Source: Struthidea cinerea (Eukaryota; Chordata; Aves; Passeriformes; Corcoracidae). Taken from it: a stretch of DNA of 64,000 nt. The DNA is taken from the NCBI GenBank assembly GCA_013397865.1, contig VZTI01001176.1:761856-825855 (forward strand), written 5' to 3'. The translations under genes were made by a program, and so were the position numbers. This document shows positions 11,801 to 25,926 of the stretch, in pieces. Within the stretch, counting starts at the first letter, position 1. The number at the start of each line of letters is the position of its first letter. The notes below the pieces were generated by a model. That model was not told where the DNA came from and did no database searches. It worked only from the letters and a program-made list of their open reading frames with translations.

Positions 11801-14800
11801 TAGATGAGCTACATCAATCATTCCTATATTCTGGTTTATCCAAGTGTCTACCCTGCAGTTTTTTCAGTACTCTGTCTTTGCAAAGGATTTCTTCTAACCT
11901 CTGAAATTGCCATAAAGCTTCAGAGGTACCCTGACATTAGAGTGTGGAACAAGATGGAGAAAGGACAGTGCCTAATCCTTTACAAGTCAGCCTTGAAGTC
12001 AGTTATCTTATAGCCCTTTGTAGCTAGAAAAGGACTTCTTACACTTACCACTTGAAAGGGGAAATTCTTAGCTTTCGATTGTACTGTCTTCATACCCAGG
12101 GAGGTCGGCAGAGATCAGGAAGTAAAGCCATGGTGTCATTATGTTTGGAAAATTATTTTATGTTTTTATAGTATTCTTTTACATTTTCATAATTTTTAAA
12201 GCTTCTGAGGACATACATTTTCTCTTATGTTGCTGAAGCCTAAATATTCAAATAAGGCTAGCTTTGTAAAAAGGAGGTTGTAAAAAGTATCATCAATCCA
12301 TTTTAAAAAAAGATTTCTCAAGCTAATTCTCTGTAACACTCCTGTGTAAGACTTACAGAATATACCAAATAAACAAGAGGGCAGTGACACTCAAAACATT
12401 GAGATCACCACTCTGAAATGACCTGTGTAACTTTGAGCTGGTGCCAGTCAAAACTAGTGCCGACATCTCGTACTCAGAGGTGTGTGCCACAATCTGTGTG
12501 CCACAGCCTAATGTATTCCATATTTCAAGATGCATGCATATGTAATAGCCTATATAATATTCCATACAAAAATTGCATTAAGAAAATGTTAAAGTTGCCT
12601 AGTTCGGCATTTAAAAGTCAGGAAATAAAATTAAGGTTGTACATGCAACATTACCTCTGTTCCCTAGTGCATTTGCTTATGATACAGTTTAATTACATGA
12701 TCAAATATTATTTCTCAGATTATACAGTATAATATCTACATTTTTTTCATTTTGCAAAGTGTGAGGTGCTTTAGGGAGGCTTCAGCTTCACCTTCATGTA
12801 AAAAGACTTCAAATAAATATGGACTTGTCATTCTGAAGAAGGGATACCTGAAAAGGGTTATAACAAGGGGTTACAAAAGAATGAGTGGTGCAGGAAAGGT
12901 GAATGAAGAATGATGACTCAGTACTCCTTCAACTGTAAAAGCTGGGGACCATTCATTCAGGTAGCAAGTTTAAAACACACTTATTTTACATGCCACACGT
13001 GTGGACTCAGCACCGTGGACTCTGAGGAGATCCAAACTATAACGCATCCAAAAGACATCAGATGAATGTATAGACCATAGGGCTGTGGCTGACTATTACA
13101 TGTGAGCTACAAGTACACTGTCCATGCCAAGGAGTCACCAAATTGTTGGTGACCAGGAGCTGGGAGGATCTACCTGTGAAGGGCTCATTTAATTTTTCTT
13201 CTGTTCTTTCTCCAAACAACCACTGCTAACCACGCTTCCAAAGCATTGCAGTTACCAGTGTTTCCATAAAAATTAATGATGATGACGATGACAGCAATAC
13301 CCAACATTTGGGATCCTTGCCACAAGGAAAGGAGAGGTGAGTGTGACTCCTTGGTCTGTTTCTCCTATCCTCAGAACTGCTGCTTACCGGAGATGCTTCT
13401 GTGCACATCAATAACCCAGCCTAAAAATTTTGCAGGACCGTCCCTGTAAGACTCCGTTCCCGTTCACTGCTCTGCACTCAAGCAGGATCTCGCCTCAGAT
13501 CTGTAGAACTGGGTGTTTTAAGCATGGAGTGGAGGACAGCTGAATCCTCCTCAATGTTTCTCAGCTGTTTGAGGCATATATGTCTGTACCTCAGTGCCTT
13601 CTCTCCCTGACCCTAGTGACAGGCGCTGTTTGTGAGATTGTTACAATCCACTGCTGGCCGGGGTGGAGTGCCCTTGGTGGGCAGCCAGCCAGTGATGGTG
13701 AGCAACCCTGGGAGCTCTGGAGCAGAGATGCCCAAAGGGACACAGGAGTTGGCACACTCTCCAGGTACAGGCTGTGTTCCCACATGCAGCATGAAACTGA
13801 AGCAGGGCTGTTTTCCTATGATGTGGGAGTGTATGTCAGACAAAAAGCAGGTGGAGATGACAGCCATGTGATCGACCATATTCACAATCAATTCCATTTA
13901 CCTTGCATATATTATCTGCCTCCTTCACCTGCACTGTGACTGTTAATTCATTTCTACCAAGAGCTTTTTTCTTATGCTAATGAGGTTCTTTAAACAATTG
14001 TTGCTAAAAACTCACCAGGTTTCGAAATAAATGGTCCTTTCTTTTCCCAAAGTGCAGAACAGCCCTTCCTTTGCTCCCTGACAGGCCTGAAATGACAGTG
14101 TTGCTCCACTGGAGGTTTAAGGTCTGTATTTCACTCTTGGTTGGGTCTAGAAGTCAGAATTTTACATAATTGAAGATCGTGAAATATTAGTTCTGGGAAT
14201 TAGATTTTGAGGAAATCTTGACAGATAGCAAGGTATTATGTATAATCAACACCAAACAATCTACAATTAGAAGATTTAACATATACAAATGTTATTTTTA
14301 GGAAACAAATGATACTTCATATAATATATGAGTGATGATTTTTACACCCTCTGAAATCTAAGGTTCTTCATGCCTTTGCAGATAAAGCAACAGAAAAACA
14401 GTGCCAATTTTCACTTTAAAAGACCTGAATTCTTCATTTTATATTTTGTAAAATGTCTGTAACTTTCAATGATGCAGCTCTATATGTAACACCTCAAGAT
14501 TATATCTGGGTGAGGCAAAATAAAAAAAGCTGTTCAGTTTTTATTGAGGGAGGAGCTTTCTGTATGTGGGAATCACCAAGCTTGATGTTTACATCTGCCA
14601 TGCTACAGTGACTCATACAATAGGATTTTCAAGCAGGGAGGGGAAAAATAAATGTGAGAGGAATTACAATTTTGTTGTGAGGACGTAAACCAAAGTGCTG
14701 ACCATATACAGCTGTCCCGTTACTTACCTGTATGCTGAAAGAAGGTCATTACTAATTCGGGGAGGGGGTTGTTTTGCCATTTATGCATGGGGGTATAAAA

Positions 14801-17149
14801 TACAAGCACGGTATAAACACTTTGCACTGGAACAAATCACTGCACAACACCCTCCGCACTGGGGAAGGTAACTTCATCCCATTGCTCATCTTTAATGCAG
14901 AGATTGTAAACAACCCTTGTCTCTCTGTTTAATTTTCAAAAATATTTCTCTTTTTTTCATCCAAACTGGGGACCGACCATTTCACTAATGGATAGATAAG
15001 AAGCCATCAATCTTTTTATCTCTGCAAGAGACCCAGCTACCAGCTACTGTCTCTGGAGGGCATAGCAGCCTTGTTCTGCTCACAGTCCATCCATGGGGAC
15101 CTGTATGAGTTCTCTGTGGACTCTTCCCATCTTCTAAAGAGAATTTGCTTCCAGAAGAATCCTGGAGATATTAAAAACTCATCTCTGCTGGCTGATATTC
15201 CATCCAGGGCCAGATTCGTGGAGGACAGCTGTCCTGAAGGGCTGCCATAGTTGGAAGCAGCTCTGTTTTCCAGGATTTGCCTCCAGTGCCTGTCCCCTAC
15301 CCTGTTCCATTACACTTGTGCCTTGCCATGTGCAGGATTTTGCACCTGCCTGGCAGATGACAGTACCACAGGAATACAGCAGAAAGACATTTGGGCTAGA
15401 ATAATTGCTGTGATGGCAAATCCATGGGTGGAAAAAGTTTAAAGGCAGCTGCAGATGGAATCTTTCACAGCTGTGTGACTTCCCAGCACTCTGAAAAGTC
15501 TACACATCTGAGCCAGAAGTATGATGGGGCAAGATGGTTTTTTTTTAGAGTTGTTGGTGGAAGATGATGTACAGGCAGTATGGTCAAACCTTGGCCATGT
15601 TTGGACACAGATCGAAGAGCACTGGAGATGTGTTTTGAACCTTCTTATTGAAGTGTTGGGGTTTTTTTGGATGGTAAATCCACTTTTAGGTCAGCAAGTC
15701 GGCAAGTTAGTCTGTCCACAAAACCGCTGAAAAAGAAGCCGTGTTCAAATGCCTGAGACCTCACAGTCTCCCACCTGCAGAAGAAAGCAACCAGAGACTG
15801 CTTCTTTTGAATATCAGTGGGGAAAAAAAAGATATTTAAAGAGGCAGGAACTCTGGATTCATTTTTGCAGACCGATAGAATCCATTAAATGTTTGCAAAG
15901 CAGTTTTTCCCTAACTGCTTAGACCCTTAATGGGGATAAATTAGCTGAAAGACATGATTGCAAGAATGGTAACAGCAGGATTCTGTATGAACTTTGAGTT
16001 TAGAGAGTGTTTTTTCTACTCATCCACAAAGCAAAAAGCTTTTAATATATAATTTCTGAGGCATTGTAAGCAAATAAAAGATGACATAATTCTTTGCCCT
16101 TAAAGCTGACTTAAGTTAGATGATGCACAGACACAGATAACTCTGAACTACAACATTCTTCAGGGCTGACAAAGTTCTTGTAAACCAAGAATTTTTTAGT
16201 CAACAGAATGAACCTGGTTATAACAAATTAGCAGAGGTTACATGACCTAAATTCTGTTTTAAATTGGTCAAATGTTGGTACCGGGTAAGAGAATATACAA
16301 ATATGCTATGGAGAGAACATTAATAAGACGTTCACAGGAAGAACCAGGTGAAACTGTATCCAAACTTTAAAGGGAACATTAGGGTTGTGGGATAGTTGTC
16401 AAAACCAATACTCAATAAAGCATTGTGACTTCATGTGAGAAGACAAACATCTCAGACACTAAGTGCTAAAGCTATCCCTGTCAGAACATGCACTGACATC
16501 CAGCTCCATGCTGTAATGCAAATGGAATGGCTCTGATGCTTACTCCTTCGATGCTGCATTTCTGAATTCACTGTATTAAATACACTCCTGTTATCCCTAA
16601 CAACAGACCTCAACCCTATTACAGCAGAGAAACAGCAGAGGATATATGATTTCAAAACAACTATCTGATCTTGCGTAGTCAATATATGGTGTGGGCTCAC
16701 ATAGTGCTCAGCTCTCCCAAAAAGTAAGGTTTAGAGGTTTGCCCCAGACCATGTAATAAAGCTGGCACAGCAGAATATGATTTAGGATCAACCACCTACC
16801 ATATGGCACTTACTTCTCCATCCTGTGCTGCTTCTTGATCATGCTAAGTTAGTCACAGCTCCGGCAGCAGAAATAGGAGGAGTTGTTTATTATCCTCAGC
16901 ACAGTAATGATACCTCGGGCCACAGTGATAAGTAATTGAAACAACAGGGGTCTTAGGGAGACTTAAAAGCAGAGATCTTAAAATACACAGAAACTGGTGT
17001 CGTTAAATGGAATGTGTAACTAATAAATTGCCAGCGATTTGCAGTATAATACAACATCCCAAATTCAGTCATTCTAGAGACTTCCAGACTTCCACAATTC
17101 CACTTGATACTCTTCAAAGTGTAAAACCCCATCAAGATGAGGCTAAAAT
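8807..17149. other. Long non-coding stretch, no gene recognised
   Basis: No exon, RNA gene or interspersed repeat was recognised in these 8.3 kb. The part at about 11,290-11,580 is strongly AT-rich with repeated homeodomain-like words and may be regulatory. A poly-T run lies at about 10,765-10,782. The longest open frames (119 codons at 13,580-13,939 plus; 116 codons at 9,823-10,173 minus) have no recognisable domain, and the first has antisense frames of similar length, so I leave them uncalled. Confidence 0.5.
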
Positions 17150-17219
17150 AATAGCAACAACAACAATAATAATAATAATAATAATAGTAACAACAATAAC
17201 AACATCAACAACAACAATG
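17150..17219. repeat. Microsatellite, mixed (AAT)n/(AAC)n
   Basis: A trinucleotide tract of interleaved AAC and AAT units, with the purest (AAT) run at about 17,165-17,186. The mixed units show that it is ageing. An overlapping open frame encoding isoleucine and threonine runs is simply the repeat. Confidence 0.95.
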
Positions 17220-19800
17220 TTATTCACGCTTACTTTTCTCTAAAGGGATTTCCACTTGTAAGTGCAGGCAGATGACCAGTAATTTTAACACCAAGGTGTG
17301 ACAACAATCACATGCAATTAAGAACCCAGTGCTATGAGGTGCTGAATATCTATGATCTACACCTGATAAAGATTTAATCGAGCAAATAACAAGTTTTATA
17401 AACATTGTTGACTTATTGTATCGTGTTCTACTGGCCTGAAAATATGTTATGTCATACTGGCTACAGATTTAGATATTAAAAGCAAAACAAAGAGATTTCT
17501 CTTCAATTGTACTTGCCCTAAACAGATATCAGTTTATATATGCCCTCCTCTGAGGATGGAAGGATACAACCTTCAGAACAAGTCTTATGCCATCAGACCT
17601 ACTGATATGTATTTCTCTGTGTTCTTTATTAAATGAAATTGCATTTGATATTTTACATTTGTCTTGATGATCTATTAATAACACTTTACCTACCCATCAC
17701 TCTGTATTTTCTGCATCATTTTATCTAGTTCTTCTGCTTTTAAGATGGTCCTAGAATTTTTAGTGTTATTCCATGTACTGTATGAATTTTGAGCAGATGA
17801 AATATACTTTGTGCAGATGAGATATATCATACTTAACAGAAAGTTTTGCAAAACCATAGTCTCACATTGTAATGAGATACAGAGAGATTAAGGATATTTT
17901 AGTACTTCGGCTACTGGATGGCACATGAAGGGCAATATGATTAAATGCAAGATAAAACTGTGAGCTGAGTGATAAAACCAGACAAGTACATGAAAGATTC
18001 TTCTGTCAGAGGTTTTTCTTATTTGTTATGTAAATATTGCCTGAATGTACTATTACTGAATCTAAAGTTTGTAATTTTGCAGCTAGTAATTCTCCGTTAG
18101 GGGTACTGTTTCATTTATCACTGCTGGGTTGTCTTTGGGAGCCTAGGAAATAAGACAGAGTCAGATAACAGTAATCTCCCTTAACCCATGGTCACCTGGC
18201 TGTACCGTTTATTTCTAGTAGGGTGCTCCATTTGCCAGGGGTGGCATCTACCAAGGTACTGCAAGTACTGCCAATGTGGCTCTGCAATGTATAAAATCAG
18301 CAGCTGGCTCCAACAAAAAGCTCAAAAAAAAAAAAAAAAAAACAAAAAGAAGAAAAGAAAGAAAATCTTATTGCCAGGCTCTCTAGATCTTCGGGTCAGA
18401 GATCTATGTACATGTGCTGCATGGTTAATGTGCAGAGTGGGGAAGCACCAAAACTTAGGACATGCTGGGCAGCAGGAGCTACTCAGACATCATTTTGGGT
18501 CCTTTCTGCTGTTAAAGTACAGACAAGCATAGGAGAAATGAGTGTCACACTCCTGCAATCTCAGGCTACCTCTTTCAGGACCCAAAAGGATAGCTGCTTT
18601 GAAAGGGTGCCAGCTGGCTCAGCCCAGGTTTGGGGATCCTGGTGCAGCACTGGGGAATGCAGTGGCTTAGGTTCCCCCAGCTTCAGCCCACTGCCCCAGA
18701 GCTGCTGTGGAAATTACCCTGATTTTGGGGGTGTCAGTGTGTCAAGAACGGGGATGTTAAGAGTTGGAGTTGTCTCTCGGTAACAGCATTCTCACCAGGA
18801 GAAATAGGAGAACACTTGCCCAGCAATATTCCAGTTCCCTTTTTATATCATGCTGCAGAAGTTCAGCCTGATCCAGGCTTTTGGGATGTGGCTGGAGCAC
18901 CTAAGCATCAAACCACCAGTGCACACTGGTTCTAGCAAGGCCCGAGGTGTGCAGAGGTTTGGAGAGGTTGCTGGTGCCTGTCACTGAAAGGCTGTGGAGG
19001 CTGCCTGCCTGCTGATGCAGCTTTGAAGGAGGACAGTGCTCACCATAAACTACTTGAGAAAATCGTAGGCTCTGTGTAAGTTGCATTAATTACTGGCCAA
19101 AGATTTCAAACGTTGAATAAATTTGTTCTCAAACTATTTACGAACAGGAAAAAAACAAACCTCACAATAAGGCAGTGATGTGTTGAATACACTTTGTTTG
19201 CCTGGCACTAATGGATATCTGAAGGAGCTGGGTTGCATGACTCATTCAGTCAAGCTGCAGAGATTATCAAAGGGGGTGAGAAATGCTTCCAAAGGATCCC
19301 CTTTTGCATTCTTCAAACATCTCAAACTCCCAATGAATTCAGTGCAGAAAAATTAAGATGAGGCTTACATCCTTGCAGGTCTCCTGTCACTCTGTACTGC
19401 TGAACTGAGACCAAACAATCTCCCAGAGCTCATACGGGAGCAGCACAATTGCCCCTTTCTGGATGCCATCTGTCACATGTATTTTCAGTCCCTGGGCTAG
19501 ATCTGTGCAGGCTGCATGTGACCTGCTGCCTGTCCCCTGCCACACTCTTTCCACAAGCCTCTCCCTGTCACCTGGGGATGGAGATGTGCTGTGTGGTCCC
19601 GAGTGTCCTGGTAACAAGCTATCTGGCTGCTCTTGGTGAAGTTCTGGGGTCCCTCATGGATATGTGACACCCAGGAGTAAAAGAGAATTATCACTATAAA
19701 AAAATCTGATCTTTTCATGTCTATAATTCGTTCCTGTGTTTGTGTGTTATTGCATTGCATTAAGCTCTCTCTAAAAACAAAAAGCTGCAATTCATAATCA
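17220..19800. other. Non-coding stretch with an A-rich tract
   Basis: No gene was recognised. An A-rich tract occupies about 18,323-18,366, an uninterrupted A run followed by mixed A/G. I could not identify a retrotransposed gene or SINE in front of it. The frames at 18,188-18,783 read through or next to this tract and have no domain I know. Confidence 0.5.
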
Positions 19801-19818
19801 GAGAGGGGGGAGAGACAC

Positions 19819-19849
<31 letters not shown>

Positions 19850-19902
19850 AAGAGAGAGAGGGAGAGAGAAAGAGAGAGAGAGAGAGAGGGAGAGAGAGAG
19901 AG
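19801..19902. repeat. Microsatellite (GA)n, about 100 bp
   Basis: Nearly pure GA dinucleotides interrupted by GGGA and AAAG units. It is the longest simple repeat in the window. On the minus strand it reads as polypyrimidine CT and gives an artificial Leu/Ser-rich open frame. Long polypurine-polypyrimidine mirror tracts can form triplex (H-) DNA and can act as GAGA-type elements; neither is shown here. Confidence 0.97.
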
Positions 19903-22900
19903 TAATGCTGGGAATACCAGATTGCTGAAAAGGAGGGGAAAAAACCAACACAAAATTGCTGCCTGAGATGATTAAAGACACTTCAGCATTTTATAGGGAA
20001 CAGCCCGCAAAACTACTACAGAAAATGGTAGGAGATAAGGCAGCAAAGGAGATGGTTATCAGAGCAAGAAGTTGGTGATCTTTTTTGAAAAATAGTCACT
20101 ACATGAAAAAATCCTCTCTTGTCTCAAAAAAAAAAACCAGGTGCCAAGAGAAGATATAACCAAGGAACATATAGATGATCAGTGTCCCATGCTTCATTCA
20201 ATCAGGCAATCAAGATAATTAGAAAGTATGGGGAAGATTGATTAATGGCCAAGACAGACATTGAGTTGACCTTTTCTTTATTACTACAGCAGTACATTTA
20301 AATAGTCTCCACTTAGTAGGGTTTAAAATAGAAAAGTGAGCTGTTATAGATATAGTAAATGTGTAACTAAGAATGCATGATCTAATACCCCTATTCTGTA
20401 ACTTGCTTTCCACCTTTAGTCTCCACACCACCTCATCTGAATATGAATTATTTTAATTTCTTGAATCCATGCTCTAGCAGTTACACTAGTTACTATTTCA
20501 AGAGAAACAAATGTATTTAAGATAGTAAAATAGATATAGTTTAAAATATTTTTAAATTGAAAATATGTAAATGTAGGGGTCATTGCTACTTTGTGAATTA
20601 GCATCAGTTTTGTTATGCACAGGAGCAGGACAAGGGAAGCTAAACCAGACTCCTCGTGCTGGGAGCCCAAGATTCAGTGATAAGTGAGGGAATTTATCCA
20701 GGACTTCTTTGTGCTACCTTCTGCTTAGGAGAGCCTGGCATGTCTGCAGTAGGATAATCTGGGCCTCTCCTTCATCATGTCAGAGATTTTGGCTCAGTGA
20801 CCCACAACTGGGGCCAGTGAGGCTGCCACAGTACCAGTGCCAGCAGCGAGTGTCAGAGCACAGAGAACAGACAGGGATCTCATAGAGAAAGAAACTTTGC
20901 TCAGGCATCTTTACAGCTATTAGCCAGTCTCCTTAGTGTGTGGGGAGGGCTACCAAGCAAGCTACGAGACAGTCACAGCATGAAGAGGGCATCATGCAGG
21001 AGTGGCTTGAAAGGATTTGTGGTACCCATAAAAAGGGATCCTGAGCCAAAATGTGTAGCTTGCAATGCTCACCTGAGAGGGGCAGAAAACACAACACAGG
21101 TCACAAGTAGCAGGAGCTGGCTGACTTGTGTTTCTGGGCGAATGGTGTGGAGCTGGACACCTAAGCAGCAGACTTCAGGGCACAGGAGTGCTGCCTGGGT
21201 CATATAGGAACTCAGGGTGTGTCCAGGGAATACCCCTTTTAGGAGAAGGGTTTAACTTACCTTTTTATACAAAGCATCCTTCTCTCTGGTGAGAAATGAA
21301 GTGAGCTGGGCTCTATAAGGTGACCCTAATAGCAAATGTAAATGAGAAGCAGAGGTAGGTACCGACACTTCTCAGCAGCAGAGTGTGGGAACGAATATTG
21401 CAGGATTTTGCCTGGAGGCAACTCAGGGCAGAAGCATTGTCAGATCTTGCACAAAGAGAGTGCACTGTGTATCCTGCCATCAACAAGGGCTGGACCACAA
21501 GCAGTGTGGGCCTGAGCACTGCTGAGTCCGCTGTGGAGGGCCCAGTTTCCCGCTGAGGTTCAGTGACACCTGCTAAAGAGTCACAGCGTTTTCTCAGCTG
21601 CTGAACTGAGGAATGGCATGTAGTGCTCAAGGCTGTTTGCTGAACAGTGCTTTTCCTCACAGGCAAATCTGCAGGGGAAAGGGAGAGAAGTTAATTAGTA
21701 AAACTGGAAGGCATTTAGAAAAATAAGTATGCATTTGGAAGAAAATTCATACCTATTTGGTAAAAGGCAGGCAAAATCAATGGATTTCTACAAAGAATGG
21801 TTTTGCAGAAGTTTACAAAATCTACAGGGAAATTATGACATTAAGCAATGTTTACAACTACAGAGTAATGTTTCAGGCAAAAAATGTTATATGTTCTTCA
21901 TTTGCAGTAGTCAATCCCCCTCCAACTAGAGCGTTAGCCTTTTAATTTTGTAGGGTTGAAAACAATTGACATATTGTATGAAAAGTTTTCTTCTGTGAGT
22001 TATCTATTAAGCAGAAATAATCTTGATCACCAGCATTGGATCAGGCATTCAGCTCATGTAACCCAGCAGAACTCCTCTGGTGTCAATAAAACCACCTTGA
22101 TTTACAGTAGCAGGAGATCTGAGCACTGTATTACTTTGAAAAATTGAGGTGTACGTTTATTCATTATTTCAAAGGTAGAGGCTTGATCTGCTCTGCTGGG
22201 ACATAGCCTTGCTGTGCCAGACAGCTCTGCTGAGGTCCCCACAGGCTCAGGAGGACCAGGGTTTGCCCACAGACTGTACTTTGCAGGAATAACTTCCTCA
22301 CTGAGTAGGAGCAAGTCCAGCACTTCCCGAGGAATGCCTCTTTACCCTAGCCCATCAAAAATGCACTTGCAATGGCAATTAATTGGTTCTGGGATACCCT
22401 CCAATGCAAATGGCCACATCTAAAGCCCTCTATTTTTCTGCCTTCAAAGGGCACCAGCTTAGTCTCAAGGGTGTCAGTTTTGAGACTGGTGCTTTATATG
22501 CATCTAGGTCAGATTTCATCTGTGACCAAACACGTGAGCAGTGATCCTGTGCTGATCTCGAAAGGGGTGTAGGGCCACATGGAGGCTTTTTTAACGCCAC
22601 TGCTCCACTTGCTGCAGTGTGGGTATGAGAGTGGTGAGGGTCTACTCGGGCACATGGAGCTGCTGGTCTGCTTTTGCTGGGCTGGACCGAGGCTTCATAG
22701 TCCTGTTCCTAGGGCACTAGCAGGGAGGTGAGGCTCCAGAGCTGGTCTAAATGACAGTGTTGCTCTAATTTAAATAAAAATGTTTAAAAAAAGACTAATA
22801 AGGAAACCTCAAAATATTAAAATGTAGCTGCCTTTGAAACAAGAGGGGAACAAACAGCTGTTGTGAAGGCTGCAGAAGGTGCAGTCTTTAGTGTTTATAC

Positions 22901-23867
22901 TGCATTAAATGCCACAGAGCTGGGAGTTCAGTGTAGTGAGAGGCAGAGCACTTCTATCTAGTGCTGAGCATTTTCCACTCTCATTTGACTTCACTGGAGG
23001 AAACTCAGGGAGCTCCATACCTCAGAAGGTGACTGCGAGCTCTGACATTTGAGTCATACTAATAAAGTAGTTTCCCTTGGTGGGATGTGCATTCCCCCTC
23101 CCCCTAAGTTTCAAATAATACTACTCCTTAAAGTAGGAACAAACATTTTACTTATGGCTAGAATGCATTTATTGGTAATTTTCACATAAATCAACTTATA
23201 TGAAAATGTATTCATAATCCGAGCCTTCTCTGTAGTGATAAAATGTTTCTGCTTCTGTGGTAGAAAATAGCTTATTATGCAAACAGCTTTGCTAGTGTTA
23301 CATTATGCATGGGAGTCACCTGGAGAACATCACAAAAGCTTCAACCAAAAGGAAAAAAACGAGGGGAGAAAATCGGGTGTTCCATTTACTGCACCACTTG
23401 CCTATTATAATTAGCTGTAAATGAGCTGATATCTGTACTTTGAAATGTATTTCATATATGCCTTGGTAACATTATACAAACAGGAAAAGCAGAAGAGAAT
23501 GAAAGAATATGAAACTCACCCAGAAATGGCCTTGCAAAATGTCACCCCAATTAAAAAGCAAAAGCCAGCTGCCATTTTTAAACTGCTTAGTTGTATTTAC
23601 TTTGAGAATATCTTGGTTATATTTATATTCTACTTGATTTAATTCAGGATGCTGCAAGTTCCCACTGGACTGTCATCATTATGAATGACATTGTTGAGAA
23701 GTTTGATTAAATAAGATCTGCTCAGGCTAAAACCCATATTACCTCAGATATACTTAAAATAATAATGGAAAAAAAAATTAGTCCCAGCACAAATCATTCG
23801 AGGCCCATTGTCTCATGTGGCCTTTCTTACTGAGGGATAAAATAGGGGTTTTAAAGAAAAGTGGGAT
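19903..23867. other. Non-coding stretch, no gene recognised
   Basis: Nothing could be named. The frame at 21,313-21,666 minus (117 codons) has no recognisable domain. The AT-rich interval at about 23,100-23,440 contains two TTATGCA-type (octamer-like) words near 23,275 and 23,303 and several TAATTA-like cores, so it is a possible regulatory element, by texture only. Confidence 0.5.
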
Positions 23868-24570
23868 GATGAGAGCAGCCCTGCGGGGAAGGGGTTGGGG
23901 GTGATGGTTGATGAAAAACTCAACATAAGCTGGCGGTGTCAGAAGGCCCATGGATCCTGGGCTGCACCAAAAGCAGCATGGCCAGCAGGTTGAAGGAGGT
24001 GATTCTACCCCTCTACTCTGCTCTGTGAGACCCCACCTGGAGTACTGGGTACAGTTCTGGTGTTGCCAGCATAAGAAAGACATGGGAGAGGTGGAGCAAG
24101 TCCAGAGGAGGGCCACAAAGTTGGTAAGAGGACTGGACCACCTCCCCTAAGAAGACAGGCTGAGAAAGTTGGTGCTGTTCATCCTGGAGAAGAGAAGGTC
24201 GTGTGGAGACCTCACAGCAACCTTCCAGTATCTGAAGGGGACCTACCGACAAACCGGAGAGGAATTTTTCATCATGAACTGCAGTAATAGGACAAGGATT
24301 AATGGGCACAAATTGGAAGAGGGGAAATTCAGGTTAGCTATTAGGAAGGAATTTTTTACTGCGAGGTGGTGAAGCACTGAAACAGTCTGCTCAGAGAAGT
24401 TGTGGATACCCCAACCCTGGCAGTTTTCAAAGCCAGGTTGGATAAGGCCTTGTGCAACCTGGTCTAGTGGGCAGCATCCCTGCCCTTTGTGGGGAGGGGA
24501 GGGGGCAGCTGGGACTAGATGATCTTTAAGGTCTATTCCAATACCACTCCAATTCAAAGATTTTATGATC
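23868..24570 (+). mobile_element. CR1 LINE fragment, 5'-truncated, plus strand
   Basis: This is the longest CR1 remnant here, about 700 bp. It starts near 'gagagcagccctgcggggaa' and carries the last part of CR1 ORF2: the translation shows VRPHLEYWVQFWCCQHKKDM and VQRRATKLVRGLDHL in one frame, then later blocks such as RRSCGDLTATFQYLKGTYR and NRTRINGHKLEEGKFRLAIR. It ends in the CR1 3' tail 'gggactagatgatctttaag' and a degraded ATTTTATGATC repeat. The endonuclease, most of the reverse transcriptase and the 5' end are missing. Stops and frame shifts show it is dead. CR1 normally makes no clear target-site duplication, and none is visible. Confidence 0.95.
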
Positions 24571-25893
24571 ACTCCTCTGGAGACAGTGAATTCTTGTGGT
24601 AGTTCTTGTGGCACATCTTTTAGGAAGTTCTAGACAGACATCAGAGCAGCTCTTGCCCAGAGTGGGTTTATAATCAGGGCTGTCCAAGACAAGATCTCTG
24701 TGATTTTGTAGCCTGAGGACTGGTATTCAAGTGTTTCTGAGTCTTTAGCAAACGGCTCAGTGTATGACTCCCTGCACTAGCAGTAACTTGTCCACTGTCT
24801 TTATGCCTCCAGTATTGTTACATCTCTTAAAACTTCACTGGAGGAATTCCTTTGGCTGCAGTCTTCCTGCAGGGGCCAGATGTTTCCACTGTCTTCCCTA
24901 ATTAGCTTGTCAACAGGGACTTTTCTGATGGTTTTGGCTCTGTATTGAATGACTAGCATTTCCATGAATCACTTGGTTCTGAAAACATTTGGCTAAGCCT
25001 GAGCAATCTCTTTTATGATCTATTCATTAAATCAGCATTTGTGACAAAAGCAGGACAAACATTAGCAGGGCTTCACTGGCCTTCACAATCTTTTAGTCTT
25101 GCCAGCCAGTCAAGTTAGCGCAGAGAAAAACAAGCTGACACTGAAGTGAGGAAGGGAGATGCTGTGAACCAAAACTGGTGCTCTACAACTTGTCATGCAG
25201 CCTTCAGTGAGGGTGCAGGGCTTGGCTGCACCCCACTGCCCACAGCAGGTCTGCTCTTGGCACCTACCAGATCCCCTGCTCTGAGGCTGCCTGAAACCTT
25301 GTGGAAATCCCTTCATCAATCAGCACTTTGCAATGGTGGTGTTCCCCACACAGTCTGTGGCACTTGGACTGGGTCTGGTCATGATGAACTATAGCTACAA
25401 GTTCCTGCTTTTTCTAGTCCAACCCAAATTTGCTCTATCATTTCATGTCCCTGGCAGATATGGCTGTAAGTTGACCTGATCTGAGGAAACAGAAAAGTTA
25501 TACAGGGCATGATATAGCGATCTTCCAAAATCCTGAGCACTGAAGGAGCTGGTCTGAGCTCAGCAGTCACTAGGCATTTGTTGGCCCTGGAATCATGCTC
25601 TGACCTCGGAGAAGGGTGGCTGGTAATTCCTCACGGTGTTCAGCTCTTCTGGGCTCTGGGGGAAAATCAGTTCTGCCCCATGAGGCCTCATGTCAGCATC
25701 CCAGGTGTTTGTCTTAAGCAAGAAGCTCCGTGGGGTTCGAGCTGCAGGGAGCTGTACCTTTGAGCATGAGCCAGCTCAGACCAGCTGTTATGCAGGAGTG
25801 GTGCCCGCTGCTCATCAGGTTATCTTGGGTACCGAACAAAGCAGGTGCCTTATACTTTTTGGCTCTGCATGGCTAGTGGATGACACAAGGCAN

Positions 25894-25926
25894 GGAGGAG
25901 GAGGAGGAGGAGGAGGAGGAGAAGAA
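25894..25926. repeat. Microsatellite (GGA)n next to an ambiguous base
   Basis: About ten GGA units, directly preceded by a single N at 25,893. The N suggests the assembler could not resolve the repeat edge, so the true repeat number may differ. Confidence 0.95.

Noticed and set aside
13580..13939. 119-codon plus-strand frame
   Set aside because: Three other frames overlap it on both strands and no family is recognised.
14788..14816. TATA-like GGTATAAAATAC as a promoter
   Set aside because: No GC-rich context, initiator or downstream gene; isolated TATA words are common in AT-rich DNA.
18188..18366. Possible processed pseudogene or SINE ending in the A-rich tract
   Set aside because: The sequence before the A run matches no gene or SINE I recognise and there is no visible flanking duplication.
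24243..24614. 123-codon minus-strand frame
   Set aside because: It is the antisense of the CR1 fragment at 23.87-24.57 kb.
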